This document shows, piece after piece, positions 53,310 through 64,000 of a DNA stretch of 64,000 nucleotides (position 1 is the first letter of the stretch; every line of letters starts with the position of its first letter). Made by a program: the position numbers and the translations under genes. The notes beneath the pieces were generated by a model, which did not search any database, was not told where the DNA came from, and saw only the letters and a program-made list of their open reading frames with translations. The DNA comes from an uncultured Gammaproteobacteria bacterium. Its GTDB lineage: Bacteria; Pseudomonadota; Gammaproteobacteria; GCA-002705445; GCA-002716945. The DNA lies in NCBI GenBank assembly GCA_902559355.1, contig CACEHM010000002.1:62001-126000 (forward strand). The letters are read 5' to 3'.

Positions 53310-54739
53310 TGTTGAATATTTTATTCATACCCGAAATAATACTTTCAATCGGAGTGATGATAATCATTCTATTTGACTTATTTTTTCAAAAACAGAAAGG
53401 ACTCTCATTCACTTTAGTACAGTTTCTATTATTAATAGCTGCCTATTACTCTCTGGATAATAAGTTTTCACCTAGTTATAGCGCATATACACTTAATGAA
53501 TTTACAAACGTTTTTAAATTCATTCTTTTAGTTGGCTCTCTTACGATATTTCACTATACATATAAGCATCTTAAATTTCTAAAAATTCTTAAAATCGAAT
53601 ACTTCACGATTTCGTTACTAGGCCTTATTGGAACTATGATTATGATTTCAGCAAATAGTTTACTAATGTTGTATCTTGGTATTGAATTATTATCACTATC
53701 TTTATACGCACTCATTGGTTTCAATAAAAAATCATCTTTATCATCTGAAGCTGCAATTAAATATTATGTTCTGGGAGCAATGTCATCCGGCATACTATTG
53801 TTTGGTATTTCATTAATTTACGGCTTCACAGGTTCTATAGTCTATGATGATATAGCATCTCAATTGATTAGTATCGATATGAATTCAGTCGATTACATAG
53901 CTATTGTTTTTGGAATCATTTTTATAACTGCCAGCCTATGTTTTAAGTTTGGTGCAGCCCCATTTCATATGTGGGTTCCTGATATATATCAAGGTTCTTT
54001 AATAAGTACTACAATATTATTGAGCACTCTTCCAAAGATTGCAGTTTTTATTGTTTTTCTTAAATTGTATTTCATACCATTTATTCTTCTCAGAGAAGTA
54101 TGGTCAGATATATTAATTTTTGTCGGAATGCTCTCTATAGTAATAGGGAGTCTGTTTGCTTTAACTCAAGAAAATATAAAAAGACTTCTAGCATATTCTG
54201 CTATATCTAATATAGGATTTATCATATTATCACTTGGCCTTATCTCGGTCGACGGCATTCATGCATCACTCTACTATACTGTGGTGTATAGTCTAACAGC
54301 ACTTGCGTCATTTGGTATTATTACTCATATTACCTCCAACAGTAACGGCATTGAAAAGATAACCGATCTAGCAGGACTATCAAAGACACATCCATACTTT
54401 GCTTTTTTAATTTTAATTACTATGCTGTCCTCAGCAGGCATTCCACCTTTAGTTGGATTTCATGCAAAGTTAATGGTAATTAAGGCGTTAGTAAGTAGTT
54501 CATATATTATACTTTCAATCATTGTTGTCATAATGACTGTTGTATCAGCTTATTACTATTTAAAAGTTATTAAAACGATTTATTTTGATAACAGAGAGGA
54601 TTTAATCTCAACTTTCTCTAATAGTGATATAATTTTATCGATAAACGTTTTATCACTTATAGCTTTAGGAATTTTTCCTTATCTATTATTCAATTTAACT
54701 AGTTACCTTATGAGAATATTTTCTGTAATTTCTATTTAA
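53309..54739 (+). CDS. nuoN: NADH-quinone oxidoreductase subunit N
   Basis: AAPFHMWVPDIYQGS, NIKRLLAYSAISNIGFI, last nuo gene. Confidence 0.96.
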   Translation: MLNILFIPEIILSIGVMIIILFDLFFQKQKGLSFTLVQFLLLIAAYYSLDNKFSPSYSAYTLNEFTNVFKFILLVGSLTIFHYTYKHLKFLKILKIEYFTISLLGLIGTMIMISANSLLMLYLGIELLSLSLYALIGFNKKSSLSSEAAIKYYVLGAMSSGILLFGISLIYGFTGSIVYDDIASQLISIDMNSVDYIAIVFGIIFITASLCFKFGAAPFHMWVPDIYQGSLISTTILLSTLPKIAVFIVFLKLYFIPFILLREVWSDILIFVGMLSIVIGSLFALTQENIKRLLAYSAISNIGFIILSLGLISVDGIHASLYYTVVYSLTALASFGIITHITSNSNGIEKITDLAGLSKTHPYFAFLILITMLSSAGIPPLVGFHAKLMVIKALVSSSYIILSIIVVIMTVVSAYYYLKVIKTIYFDNREDLISTFSNSDIILSINVLSLIALGIFPYLLFNLTSYLMRIFSVISI

Positions 54740-54778
54740 CTTGAAAATAATTTCCATAAATTATAGACTTCATACCAG

Positions 54779-54855
<77 letters not shown>

Positions 54856-54911
54856 TAAAATAATCAAATTCTCTTTCGCATTACATCTATTTTGATATAC
54901 AATACAAACAC

Positions 54912-54927
54912 GGCTCCTATTGGGGCC
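54912..54927 (+). promoter_or_regulatory. Hairpin in the rimP 5' leader
   Basis: GGCTCC-TATT-GGGGCC stem (one U.G), followed by ATTTT; upstream promoter-like TTCGCA-N17-TACAAT. Confidence 0.5.
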
Positions 54928-54944
54928 ATTTTAATGCTTGTTTT

Positions 54945-55400
54945 ATGAATGAAGTTGAAGAAAACATAATGAATAAATTGAATGAATTGCTTCCAAATGA
55001 TTTGAAAGCTATAAATGTGAATATATTTGGTAATAGCGATTCTAGAAGTATTCAAATAATGATTGAGTCTGATTCTGGTGTATCCATTGATCATTGCTCA
55101 AAGGTAACAAAGCTAGCTAAAAATATAATCACATTAGAAAAATATATTGACGATAACTATAGCATTGAAGTCTCTTCACCTGGCATAAATAGACCGCTTT
55201 ATAACATGGGTGATTTTATCAAATACCAGGGAGAAAAAGTATTTATAGAATTAAAAAAAAATATTAATAATCAGAAAAGATTCAAGGGATATTATGAGGT
55301 GATTGACGATATAATTTGTATCAATTATAAAAAAGAAAAAATATCAATAACATTCGATGCTATAAAAAAAGCTAATTTAGTTAGGGAGATAAAAATATGA
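54945..55400 (+). CDS. rimP: Ribosome maturation factor RimP
   Basis: YSIEVSSPGINRPLYNMGDFIKYQGEKV; upstream of nusA. Confidence 0.95.
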   Translation: MNEVEENIMNKLNELLPNDLKAINVNIFGNSDSRSIQIMIESDSGVSIDHCSKVTKLAKNIITLEKYIDDNYSIEVSSPGINRPLYNMGDFIKYQGEKVFIELKKNINNQKRFKGYYEVIDDIICINYKKEKISITFDAIKKANLVREIKI

Positions 55401-56902
55401 ATAAAGAGATACTTCTAATAATTGACACAGTCTCTAATGAAAAAAATGTTGATCGAGAAATTATTATTGATGCAATGGAGCATGCATTAGCATCTGCTGT
55501 AAAGAAAAAATATAAACTTGATAATAAAACTCAAGATGAAATTGACGTGGATGTTAGCATCAATCAAGATGATGGTTCATACACGACTATGAGAAAATGG
55601 GAAGTTGTAAATGAAATGTTAGTAGACGATGAGTATGAAAAGAAAATGCTTATTGAGTTTGCTAAAGAAAAAAATTCTGATATCAATGTTGGTGAATATA
55701 TAACTGAAGAAATTGAATCAGTAGAGTTTGGTAGGATTGTGGCTCAAACAGCAAAACAAAACATAGTTGCTAGTCTGAAGGCAGCAGAGAGAAACAGAAT
55801 AGTAGATCTTTATGCACCCAGAATAGGAGAACTATTATTTGGTATAGTAAGAAGAGTTGACAAAAATAATGTATTTCTTGACCTGAACTCCAATGAAGGT
55901 AGCAGCCTTTCTGATGAAGCTATGATTCTGAAAGAAAATCTTATACCTAGAGAAAATATTAAACCAGGCGACAGAATTAGGGGTTATTTGAAGGATGTAC
56001 AATCAGAGTTAAGAGGTCCTCAATTATATATTTCTAGAAAATGCTCAGAGTTTTTAATCGAGCTTTTCAGATTAGAAGTTCCAGAAGTAGGTCAAGGTAT
56101 TATTGAGATATTAGGAGCTTCAAGAGACCCAGGACTGAGAGCTAAAATAGCAGTTAAATCAAATGATCCAAAACTTGATGCAATTGGAGCATGTGTTGGT
56201 ATGAGGGGATCTAGAGTACAGTCAGTATCTAATGAACTTGCTGGAGAAAGAATAGACATCATCCCATGGGATGAAGATCCAGCAAAATTTGTTATTAATG
56301 CTATGTCTCCTGCTGAGGTCTTATCAATAGTAGTTGATGAAACGAGTAAGACTATGGATATAGCTGTTGCAGAAGAGCAGTTATCACAGGCTATTGGGCG
56401 AGGGGGTCAAAATGTCAGATTAGCAAGCGAGCTAACAGGCTGGAATCTTAATGTTATGAGTAAGGATGATGCTGATGACAAAAATACTAAAGAAGAAGAG
56501 GAAACGGCAACTAAATTTCAAAATGAACTTAATGTTGACAACGATGTTGCAAAAATACTTGCTGAAGAAGGTTTTACTTCTATTGAAGAGATAGCATTAT
56601 GTGAAATTGAAGAACTTGAAAATATAAATGGTTTTGATACAGATCTTGTAAATGAACTTAGAAAAAGAGCTAATGATGAATATGATAAGAAACAAAAAGA
56701 AATAGAGGATAAGTCGTCGTTGAAAAACTTATCTGATCTTACAGATGATCATATAATATTACTTAAAAACAATGATATATTAACTATTAGTGATGTGGCA
56801 GATTTATCAATTGATGAATTGCTTGATTATATTGAGTTATCGAATGAAACTGCCGGAAAGGTTATAATGCAGGCTCGTGAGAGTTGGTCTGAAGAGGAAT
56901 AA
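55397..56902 (+). CDS. nusA: Transcription termination/antitermination protein NusA
   Basis: S1/KH domains: DPGLRAKIAVKSNDPKLDAIGACVGMRGSRVQSVSNELAGERIDIIPWDEDP. Confidence 0.97.
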   Translation: MNKEILLIIDTVSNEKNVDREIIIDAMEHALASAVKKKYKLDNKTQDEIDVDVSINQDDGSYTTMRKWEVVNEMLVDDEYEKKMLIEFAKEKNSDINVGEYITEEIESVEFGRIVAQTAKQNIVASLKAAERNRIVDLYAPRIGELLFGIVRRVDKNNVFLDLNSNEGSSLSDEAMILKENLIPRENIKPGDRIRGYLKDVQSELRGPQLYISRKCSEFLIELFRLEVPEVGQGIIEILGASRDPGLRAKIAVKSNDPKLDAIGACVGMRGSRVQSVSNELAGERIDIIPWDEDPAKFVINAMSPAEVLSIVVDETSKTMDIAVAEEQLSQAIGRGGQNVRLASELTGWNLNVMSKDDADDKNTKEEEETATKFQNELNVDNDVAKILAEEGFTSIEEIALCEIEELENINGFDTDLVNELRKRANDEYDKKQKEIEDKSSLKNLSDLTDDHIILLKNNDILTISDVADLSIDELLDYIELSNETAGKVIMQARESWSEEE

Positions 56903-59070
56903 TGTCAGAAAAAGACAACATAAAACTTAAAACGGATACTTTATCTTCAAGGAAAAGTAGCGCTTCAGTGGGCGTACATGTCAAAAGAAAAAGAAAGATT
57001 ATTGCTAAGCCAGCATCAAAAGACTCATTAAAAAAAAATGACGTTTCCGTTTTAAAAAAAGAAGTTAAAAATTCCTCTCCACTAATAAAAACAAATAACG
57101 AAAAAAAAGTTAAAACATTAGTTAAAGTTAGTGAAGCACCAACACAGGATATTAAGCCTTCAAAAAAACAAAAAATTAATAAAGATGAAAAAATTGAAAA
57201 AATGGAGAGCAAAGAGCTTCATCTTAAATCACCCAAACAAAAAAAAGATAAAAATAAAAAGAACAAAAATCATATCAAAGATATAGCTCCAACTCATAAG
57301 TTTGAAAAGCCAACCGAACCTGTAAAAAGAGATGTGAAAATAAGTCAATCTATGACGGTAGCTGAACTTGCTAATCAGATGGCTTTGAAAAATACCGATC
57401 TTATATCAAAAATGATGAGCTTGGGAGTTATGGCTACTGTAAACCAATCTCTAGATCAAGATACAGCAATTCTTATAACAGAAGAAATAGGACACAACCC
57501 AGTTATACAAAAAGAGAATGAAGATGATATTACACAACCAGAAAAGATAAAAATAACTGATGGAAAAGCTCGTGCTCCAATAGTAACAATTATGGGCCAT
57601 GTAGATCATGGTAAAACTTCACTGCTAGACTATATCAGAAAGTCAAAAATTACTGAGTCTGAATCTGGCGGAATTACACAACATGTTGGTGCATACAGAG
57701 TCAAAACTAACAATGGTGAAATAGCTTTTCTTGATACACCTGGACATGCCGCATTCACCAGTATGAGGGCTAGGGGCGCTCAAGTAACTGATATAGTAAT
57801 ACTTGTTGTTTCAGCAGATGACGGAGTAATGCCTCAAACTGAAGAGGCTATTGAGCATGCTAGAGCAGCGGGGGTACCATTAATAGTTGCTATAAACAAA
57901 ATTGATAAAGAAAATGCTGATCAAGAAAAAGTTAAAAATGATTTAGCAGCAAAGAATGTAATTCCTGAGGAATGGGGTGGTGAAACAATTTTTATCCCTA
58001 TATCTGCACTTACTGGAGAAGGTGTCGATACCCTTTTAGATTCTGTTGTTCTGCAGGCTGAAATTCTAGAACTGAAAGCTCATGACACTGGCCCTGCCAC
58101 AGGCGTTGTAATTGAATCGTCACTAGATAAAGGTAAAGGACCTGTTGCAACCGTATTGATTCAAAATGGTATATTAAATATGAAAGATTTTGTTCTAGTC
58201 GGTCAAACATTTGGAAGAGTAAGAGCTCTTTTCAATGAGTTTGGTAAACCGGTTAACAATGCAGGACCAAGTACTCCTGTAGTTATTACTGGTTTGTCTG
58301 CTACACCAAATGTGGGTGATCAGTTAATATCAACAGATGATGAGAAAAAAGTCAAAGAAATTGCATCTACAAGAGAGAAAAAACAAAAAGAAATTGACAT
58401 GCAAAGCAAACAAAAGAATTTTTCAATAGAATCATTTGGTGATGCTAATGGTACTAAAAAAATTATAAACTATCTAGTAAAGACTGATGTTCAAGGTAGC
58501 TGTGAGGCTATTTTAAATAGCTTACAATCTATAGAAAATCCAGATGTTGGTTTAGAGATAATATATAGCGGTGTTGGTGGCATAACGGAATCAGATATCA
58601 ATTTAGCTCTAAGTGCACAGGCTCATGTAATAGGATTTAATGTAAGGGCAGATAGTAAAGCTAAAAAATTAATCGAATCACACGATATACCCTTACAATA
58701 CTTTAGCATAATTTACGATTTAATAGATGCTGTGAAATTTGACTTGTCTGGTGAACTTGAACCAGAGGTTAAAGAAGAAATTATAGGTATAGCTACGGTT
58801 AAAGATGTATTTCGTTCATCAAAGCTTGGCGCAATAGCAGGAACTATAGTATCAGAAGGAACAATTCAAAAAGATCAACCCATAAGAGTATTACGCGAAA
58901 ATACAGTTATTTATGAGGGAGAGCTAGAATCTTTAAGAAGGTTTAAAGAAGATGTTAAGGAAGTTAAAAGCGGAACAGAATGCGGTATTGGCGTTAAGGA
59001 CTATAATGATATCAAGTCTGGTGATCAGATAGAAGTTTACAAGAGAACTGAAATCAAGCGCTCTGTTTAA
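56902..59070 (+). CDS. infB: Translation initiation factor IF-2
   Basis: VTIMGHVDHGKTSLLDYIR, DTPGHAAFTSMRARGAQVTD, NKIDKENAD. Confidence 0.98.
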   Translation: MSEKDNIKLKTDTLSSRKSSASVGVHVKRKRKIIAKPASKDSLKKNDVSVLKKEVKNSSPLIKTNNEKKVKTLVKVSEAPTQDIKPSKKQKINKDEKIEKMESKELHLKSPKQKKDKNKKNKNHIKDIAPTHKFEKPTEPVKRDVKISQSMTVAELANQMALKNTDLISKMMSLGVMATVNQSLDQDTAILITEEIGHNPVIQKENEDDITQPEKIKITDGKARAPIVTIMGHVDHGKTSLLDYIRKSKITESESGGITQHVGAYRVKTNNGEIAFLDTPGHAAFTSMRARGAQVTDIVILVVSADDGVMPQTEEAIEHARAAGVPLIVAINKIDKENADQEKVKNDLAAKNVIPEEWGGETIFIPISALTGEGVDTLLDSVVLQAEILELKAHDTGPATGVVIESSLDKGKGPVATVLIQNGILNMKDFVLVGQTFGRVRALFNEFGKPVNNAGPSTPVVITGLSATPNVGDQLISTDDEKKVKEIASTREKKQKEIDMQSKQKNFSIESFGDANGTKKIINYLVKTDVQGSCEAILNSLQSIENPDVGLEIIYSGVGGITESDINLALSAQAHVIGFNVRADSKAKKLIESHDIPLQYFSIIYDLIDAVKFDLSGELEPEVKEEIIGIATVKDVFRSSKLGAIAGTIVSEGTIQKDQPIRVLRENTVIYEGELESLRRFKEDVKEVKSGTECGIGVKDYNDIKSGDQIEVYKRTEIKRSV

Positions 59071-59071
59071 A

Positions 59072-59401
59072 ATGAGCAGAATGCATAAAATTGAAGATCT
59101 TCTTCATAAAGAAATTGCCAGTATAATCGTTACTAAAATAGATAATCAGGATGTTAAAAATACTGTAACTATCACTGACATAAAAGTCAGCAAAGATATC
59201 CGTAGTGCTATAGTATATTTTACAACTTTAAAAAATGATTTTAAGAAAATTGAAAAAATAATGAACACACTCAAACCAACAATCAAATTCTATCTATCAA
59301 AAAATGTACATCTTAAAAGAATTCCAGATTTTAAATTTATTTTTGATGACACAGTAATTAAGGGACAAAAAATTAATACTCTTCTTAATTCACTCAAGTA
59401 A
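59072..59401 (+). CDS. rbfA: Ribosome-binding factor A
   Basis: RMHKIEDLLHKEIASIIVTKI..VTITDIKVSKDIRSAIVYFT; between infB and truB. Confidence 0.93.
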   Translation: MSRMHKIEDLLHKEIASIIVTKIDNQDVKNTVTITDIKVSKDIRSAIVYFTTLKNDFKKIEKIMNTLKPTIKFYLSKNVHLKRIPDFKFIFDDTVIKGQKINTLLNSLK

Positions 59402-59408
59402 TTGATTT

Positions 59409-60290
59409 GTGATTAACGGAATAATTTTACTTAATAAATATAAATTTGTAACTTCAAACAAGGTTCTTACTCTTTTTAAAAGAAAACTAAAAATAAAAAA
59501 AGCAGGATTACTAGGAATATTAGATCCACTAGCTACAGGCGTCCTTCCTATAGTTATTGGTGAAGCTACAAAATATATTACTTATATTGAAAGCAATAAA
59601 AAAAGTTATAATGTTAAATGTAAGCTTGGTGTATATAGTGAATGTGGAGATTTTGAGTCCAAACCTATCGAATTCGGTGATGAAAAATTAATTATACATA
59701 ATCTGCAAGAACATACAATTAAAGACACTCTAGCTAAATTTATTGGTGACTATACTCAAGTTCCGCCAATGTTCAGTAGCACAAAATATAATGGAAAACC
59801 TCTTTACACCTATGCTCGCAAAAATATTGAAATCAAACGTGAACCCAAAAATAGACAAATTCATAAAATAAAATTTATATCTCTTAAATCAAATATTTTA
59901 GAATTTTCAGTTGTTTGTTCTTCTGGTACATATATTAGAACACTTGTACAAGATATTTCAAAAAAATGGGACTTACACTCATGTTTATATAGTTTGCATA
60001 GATCCAATGTAGAACCTTTTGAGGATTTTGATAATGTTACGCTAGAAAATTTAACTACCAAGAACTTTCATGAGCACTTAATTACAATACCTACTATGTT
60101 ATCAAAACTGCCAAGATTATTGTGCACTGAGGAAGAGATAAATAAGTTGTACAATGGACTTTATATAGAAAAAAATGTAAATACTACATCAAAGTCGCTT
60201 CATAGGATTACAAGCAGAGATGATATATTTCACGGTGTTGGATTTTTTAAAGAAAATTATCTATATCCTAAAAGATTGATGAAAAGATGA
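59409..60290 (+). CDS. truB: tRNA pseudouridine(55) synthase
   Basis: KAGLLGILDPLATGVLPIVIGEATK, YTQVPPMFSSTKYNGKPLYTYAR; GTG start. Confidence 0.93.
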   Translation: MINGIILLNKYKFVTSNKVLTLFKRKLKIKKAGLLGILDPLATGVLPIVIGEATKYITYIESNKKSYNVKCKLGVYSECGDFESKPIEFGDEKLIIHNLQEHTIKDTLAKFIGDYTQVPPMFSSTKYNGKPLYTYARKNIEIKREPKNRQIHKIKFISLKSNILEFSVVCSSGTYIRTLVQDISKKWDLHSCLYSLHRSNVEPFEDFDNVTLENLTTKNFHEHLITIPTMLSKLPRLLCTEEEINKLYNGLYIEKNVNTTSKSLHRITSRDDIFHGVGFFKENYLYPKRLMKR

Positions 60291-60355
60291 TATTTAGTTT
60301 GTAATAGTGCAGGGACATGATAAAATCCACACGTTAAAGAAATAGAAAAGAAAAT

Positions 60356-60625
60356 ATGGCATTAAATAATGAAACAAAAGCTGAAATTATAAAGAAATTT
60401 AAACAGTCTGATGGTGACTGCGGTTCTAGTTCAGTCCAGATAGCTCTTCTTACAGAAAATATCAATAAGCTTTCTGATCACTTTAATAAAAATAAAAAAG
60501 ATAATCACTCAAGGTTGGGTCTTTTGAAGATGATCATGAAAAGAAGATCTCTAATGAGATACCTAAAAAGAACAGATATAACTACATATGAAAAGCTAAT
60601 CAAAGAACTAGGACTAAGAAAATAA
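60356..60625 (+). CDS. rpsO: 30S ribosomal protein S15
   Basis: 89 aa, [49 protein letters not shown]. Confidence 0.98.
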   Translation: MALNNETKAEIIKKFKQSDGDCGSSSVQIALLTENINKLSDHFNKNKKDNHSRLGLLKMIMKRRSLMRYLKRTDITTYEKLIKELGLRK

Positions 60626-62697
60626 TGCAAACAAAAGAATTTAAATTAGGTTCCCAAACAGTAAAAATAGATACAGGTCTCATAGCAAAGCAGGCAAATG
60701 CATCGGTAACCGTAGAAATAGATGGTACAGTCATTTTGGGTACGCTTGTCGCCTCATCAGAACCTAACACAAGAGATTTTTTCCCTTTAACAGTAAATTA
60801 TAATGAAAAGTCTTATGCTGCAGGTAAAATACCTGGAAGTTTTTTTAAACGAGAAGGAAGACCAAGTGAAAAGGAAACATTAATAAGTCGTTTGATTGAT
60901 AGACCTCTTAGACCTTTATTTGCCGCGACTTACAATCAAGAAGTTCAAATAGTTTTAACATTAATGTCATACAATCCAGAAATAGATCCTGAAGTTCCAG
61001 CATTAATTGCCGCATCAACATGTGTGAAGCTTGCGGGCTTACCATTTAATGGAACATTGGGTGCAGTTAAAGTTGGTTATGAAAATAATGAATATGTTCT
61101 CAACCCTACATCATCACAGCTTGAGACATCTCTCTTAGATTTGACAGTAGCTGGGACAAATAATGCTGTCCTCATGGTTGAGTCAGAGGCTAAAGAACTT
61201 ACTGAAAAACAAATGCTAGATGCTGTTAATTTTGGACATGACAAAATGCAGGATATTATAAAAGCTATCGATGAATTAGTAAGTGAAGTGGGTGTAAATG
61301 TTATGGAAGCAGAACCTGCAGAGGATAACTCAGAGTTATACAATTCTTTAAAAACAAAATATGGCAATGAAATATCTGATGCATATCAAATAACTATCAA
61401 GCAAGATAGATATGAGAAACTATCAACATTAAAAGAGGATATAATGTCTAAAGAAGTTTCTGATGAAGACGATAATTCAGACAAATTATCTGCAGTTTTT
61501 AATGATTTAAAAAAAGATATTGTTAGAGAAAGAATTCTAAGTGGTGAAAAAAGAATTGACGGAAGAGATAATTCGACAGTAAGACCTATATCAGTTCAAA
61601 CAGGTGTCTTACCGAGGACTCATGGTTCTGCGTTATTCACTAGAGGCGAGACCCAAGCTTTAGTAGTCGCTACATTAGGCACAAATAAGGATGCTCAAAT
61701 AATTGATTCACTAAACGGCAGAGTTGACGACCCATTTATTTTTCATTATAACTTCCCACCATATTCTGTTGGAGAAATTGGAATGATTGGTTCACCAAAA
61801 AGAAGAGAAATTGGTCATGGAAAGCTCGCTAGAAGAGGCGTACAAGCAGTGATGCCATCTTTAGAAGATTTTCCATACACAATTAGAGTTGTATCAGAAA
61901 TTACTGAATCAAATGGTTCTAGCTCCATGGCTTCAGTATGTGGTTCAAGCTTGGCAATGATGGATGCTGGTATTCCTTTAAAAGGCCCTGTCGCAGGTAT
62001 TGCTATGGGTTTAGTAAAAGAAGGTGATAGACATGTAGTTCTTACTGATATTCTTGGTGATGAGGATCATTTAGGTGATATGGATTTTAAGGTAGCAGGA
62101 ACTGAATCTGGAATTAATGCACTTCAAATGGATATAAAAATTGATGGTATTACTTCAGATATTATGGAAACAGCATTAAGTCAAGCAAAAGAAGCCAGAC
62201 TACATATTCTAAATGAAATGAATAAAGAGTTAAGCGAACCAAGAGGCGATGTATCACAATTTGCACCTAGATATACTACAATGAAAGTCGACCAATCGAA
62301 GATTGCTGAGGTTATTGGTAAGGGCGGTGCAGTTATTAAATCAATAGTCGAGCAGACCGGAGCAGTAATAGATATAAATGATGATGGCGTCATTAAAATT
62401 GCCGCGTCTGATCAATCAAAAAGCGATCATGCAAAGTCAATAATAGAGGAAATCACAGCTGGTCCACAAGTTGATAAAATTTACGAAGGTAAAGTAGCAA
62501 AAATAATGGACTTTGGGGCATTTGTAGCAATTACACCTAACAAGGATGGTCTAGTTCACATATCACAAATCAGTGAAGACAGAGTCAAAGATGTTAAAGA
62601 TGTATTATCTGAAGGTGATATGGTTAAGGTTAGAGTTCTTGAAGTTGATAAACAAGGAAGAGTAAAATTAACAATGAAAGGAATAGATCAAAGCTAG
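60625..62697 (+). CDS. pnp: Polyribonucleotide nucleotidyltransferase
   Basis: [23 protein letters not shown] motif [13 protein letters not shown]-terminal S1 domain. Confidence 0.98.
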   Translation: MQTKEFKLGSQTVKIDTGLIAKQANASVTVEIDGTVILGTLVASSEPNTRDFFPLTVNYNEKSYAAGKIPGSFFKREGRPSEKETLISRLIDRPLRPLFAATYNQEVQIVLTLMSYNPEIDPEVPALIAASTCVKLAGLPFNGTLGAVKVGYENNEYVLNPTSSQLETSLLDLTVAGTNNAVLMVESEAKELTEKQMLDAVNFGHDKMQDIIKAIDELVSEVGVNVMEAEPAEDNSELYNSLKTKYGNEISDAYQITIKQDRYEKLSTLKEDIMSKEVSDEDDNSDKLSAVFNDLKKDIVRERILSGEKRIDGRDNSTVRPISVQTGVLPRTHGSALFTRGETQALVVATLGTNKDAQIIDSLNGRVDDPFIFHYNFPPYSVGEIGMIGSPKRREIGHGKLARRGVQAVMPSLEDFPYTIRVVSEITESNGSSSMASVCGSSLAMMDAGIPLKGPVAGIAMGLVKEGDRHVVLTDILGDEDHLGDMDFKVAGTESGINALQMDIKIDGITSDIMETALSQAKEARLHILNEMNKELSEPRGDVSQFAPRYTTMKVDQSKIAEVIGKGGAVIKSIVEQTGAVIDINDDGVIKIAASDQSKSDHAKSIIEEITAGPQVDKIYEGKVAKIMDFGAFVAITPNKDGLVHISQISEDRVKDVKDVLSEGDMVKVRVLEVDKQGRVKLTMKGIDQS

Positions 62698-62704
62698 CCT
62701 TGAA

Positions 62705-63136
62705 TCAATCCATCTGAGTTTTTTCTAACTTTTCATGCCTTTCTTGAGCTTCAATTGAAAGAGTAGCTATAGGCCTAGCCTCTAATCTTTTTATTCCGAT
62801 TGGTTCACCTGTATCCTCACAGTAACCATAAGATCCATCATCTATACGATTAAGAGCTTGGTCAATTTTTGATATTAACTTTCTTTCTCTATCACGTGTT
62901 CGTAATTCTAATCTAAATTCTTCCTCTTGTGTTGCTGCATCATTTGGATCTGATAATTTAGATGAGTCTTGTTTCATATGATCCATTGTTTTCTCAGCTT
63001 CTGTCATCAGTAATTTTTTCCATGAATAAAGAATATTTTTAAAGTGATCAATTTGCTCTAAAGACATATAGTCTTCACCTTTTTTAGGTTTATAGGGTTT
63101 GAAATTAAGATATTTCTCTAAATTGGATGTAGCCAT
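62705..63136 (-). CDS. dksA: RNA polymerase-binding transcription factor DksA (one-cysteine finger)
   Basis: DPNDAATQEEEFRLELRTRDRERKLISKIDQAL coiled-coil tip, YGYCEDTGEPIGIKRLEARPIATLSIEAQERHEK. Confidence 0.95.
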   Translation of the reverse strand: MATSNLEKYLNFKPYKPKKGEDYMSLEQIDHFKNILYSWKKLLMTEAEKTMDHMKQDSSKLSDPNDAATQEEEFRLELRTRDRERKLISKIDQALNRIDDGSYGYCEDTGEPIGIKRLEARPIATLSIEAQERHEKLEKTQMD

Positions 63137-63183
63137 ACCGATAGATTATTTTGCTATTTGTTTAGCTTCATAGCAAGTCTTTT

Positions 63184-64000
63184 TTACTCTTTTCTCTTAA
63201 CTTTTATTAAACCATCAGATACTTGTATTACAAGCTCACATTGGGGTTTAACATCATTAATACTTTTTACAATTTTATTATTTTTATCTTTTACAATTGC
63301 ATAACCTTTGTTCAATATTAAATTAGGGTTAATTTGTTTTATTTGCTGAACTTTAAGATTAAGAAATTCTTTGTTAGCAATAATATTTGAATCTAAAGAT
63401 TTTTTTATATTTTTATATAATTTATTGATATCAATATTATAATCATCAACACTCATTAATATCTCTTTCATTAACTTGATCTGTCTATCTTTACAATCTT
63501 GTACAGACTTATGATTTAATTTAATTTTATTATCTATTACTCTATGCAATAATTTTCTCTGCTGGATAAATTCTTTCGAAAAATCAATAATGATCTTAAT
63601 AGGCTTGCTCATCTTAATAATAGTTAAAAAACCTTTTAATTTATTTTGCAATGAAATAATTAAATTATTAATTCGTTTTATAAATGAGATCTCAATATAA
63701 TGTATGTCTTGTTTAAGTGTTTGGATGTCTGGAACTGATTTGATAGCTGCAGCTGTCGGAGTTTCTTGTGCACAGTCTGATGCATAATCTGCAAGAGTTA
63801 TATCTGGTTTATGTCCAATCCCTGTAACCGTGGGTATTGATGAGGCAGAAATCTCTCTTACTAAATCTTCATCATTAAATGCCATTAGATCTTGAAGTGA
63901 ACCGCCACCTCGCACGATTAAAATGACTTGAACGATAGCATCTTTATTTATTCTTTTGAGTTGTTTAATTAAATTTCTTGGAGCCAAATCACCTTGAACT
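63184..64000 (-). CDS. xseA: Exodeoxyribonuclease VII large subunit (5' end cut by window end)
   Basis: VQGDLAPRNLIKQLK, VIQVILIVRGGGSLQDLMAFNDEDLVREI, PTVTGIGHKPDITLADYASDCAQETPTAAA; frame open to the window edge. Confidence 0.95.
   Translation of the reverse strand, partial: VQGDLAPRNLIKQLKRINKDAIVQVILIVRGGGSLQDLMAFNDEDLVREISASSIPTVTGIGHKPDITLADYASDCAQETPTAAAIKSVPDIQTLKQDIHYIEISFIKRINNLIISLQNKLKGFLTIIKMSKPIKIIIDFSKEFIQQRKLLHRVIDNKIKLNHKSVQDCKDRQIKLMKEILMSVDDYNIDINKLYKNIKKSLDSNIIANKEFLNLKVQQIKQINPNLILNKGYAIVKDKNNKIVKSINDVKPQCELVIQVSDGLIKVKRKE

Overview
The window is about 64 kb of AT-rich, densely packed bacterial chromosome. Gene order and protein families fit a streamlined, low-GC gammaproteobacterium, possibly marine, but the taxon cannot be proven from sequence alone. 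Almost everything is housekeeping: grxD, asnB, a PuuD-like membrane protein, a porin, argD-argF, ptsI-ptsH-EIIA(Man)-ptsN-rpoN-lptB-lptC/A-kdsC-kdsD-yrbG, mlaA/mlaC/MMPL, murA-hisG-aroG-hisD, a DegS-like protease, petABC-sspA, rsmI, carAB, gltP-like/tpx, rlmE-ftsH-(nuclease)-folP-glmM-tpiA-secG-tRNA-Leu(GAG), a PNPOx-like protein, nuoA-N, tRNA-fMet-rimP-nusA-infB-rbfA-truB-rpsO-pnp, dksA and xseA (partial). I saw no rRNA, CRISPR array, prophage, IS element or defence island. The best candidates for a second look are: (1) a carAB leader with a promoter, an intrinsic terminator and an embedded 17-codon ORF whose TGA overlaps the TTG start of carA, resembling pyrL-type attenuation; (2) the chromosomal slot between yrbG and murA, which normally holds mlaFEDCB, instead holding MlaA + MlaC + an HpnN/MMPL-type RND protein; (3) an MlaA with no lipobox cysteine; (4) a phage/MGME1-like PD-(D/E)XK nuclease inserted between ftsH and folP behind a 14-bp hairpin; (5) a single LptC/LptA-like gene where two are expected; (6) a one-cysteine DksA; and (7) consensus -10 boxes so close to start codons that transcripts may be leaderless. 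No homology search or folding program was run; all family calls come from reading the translations.
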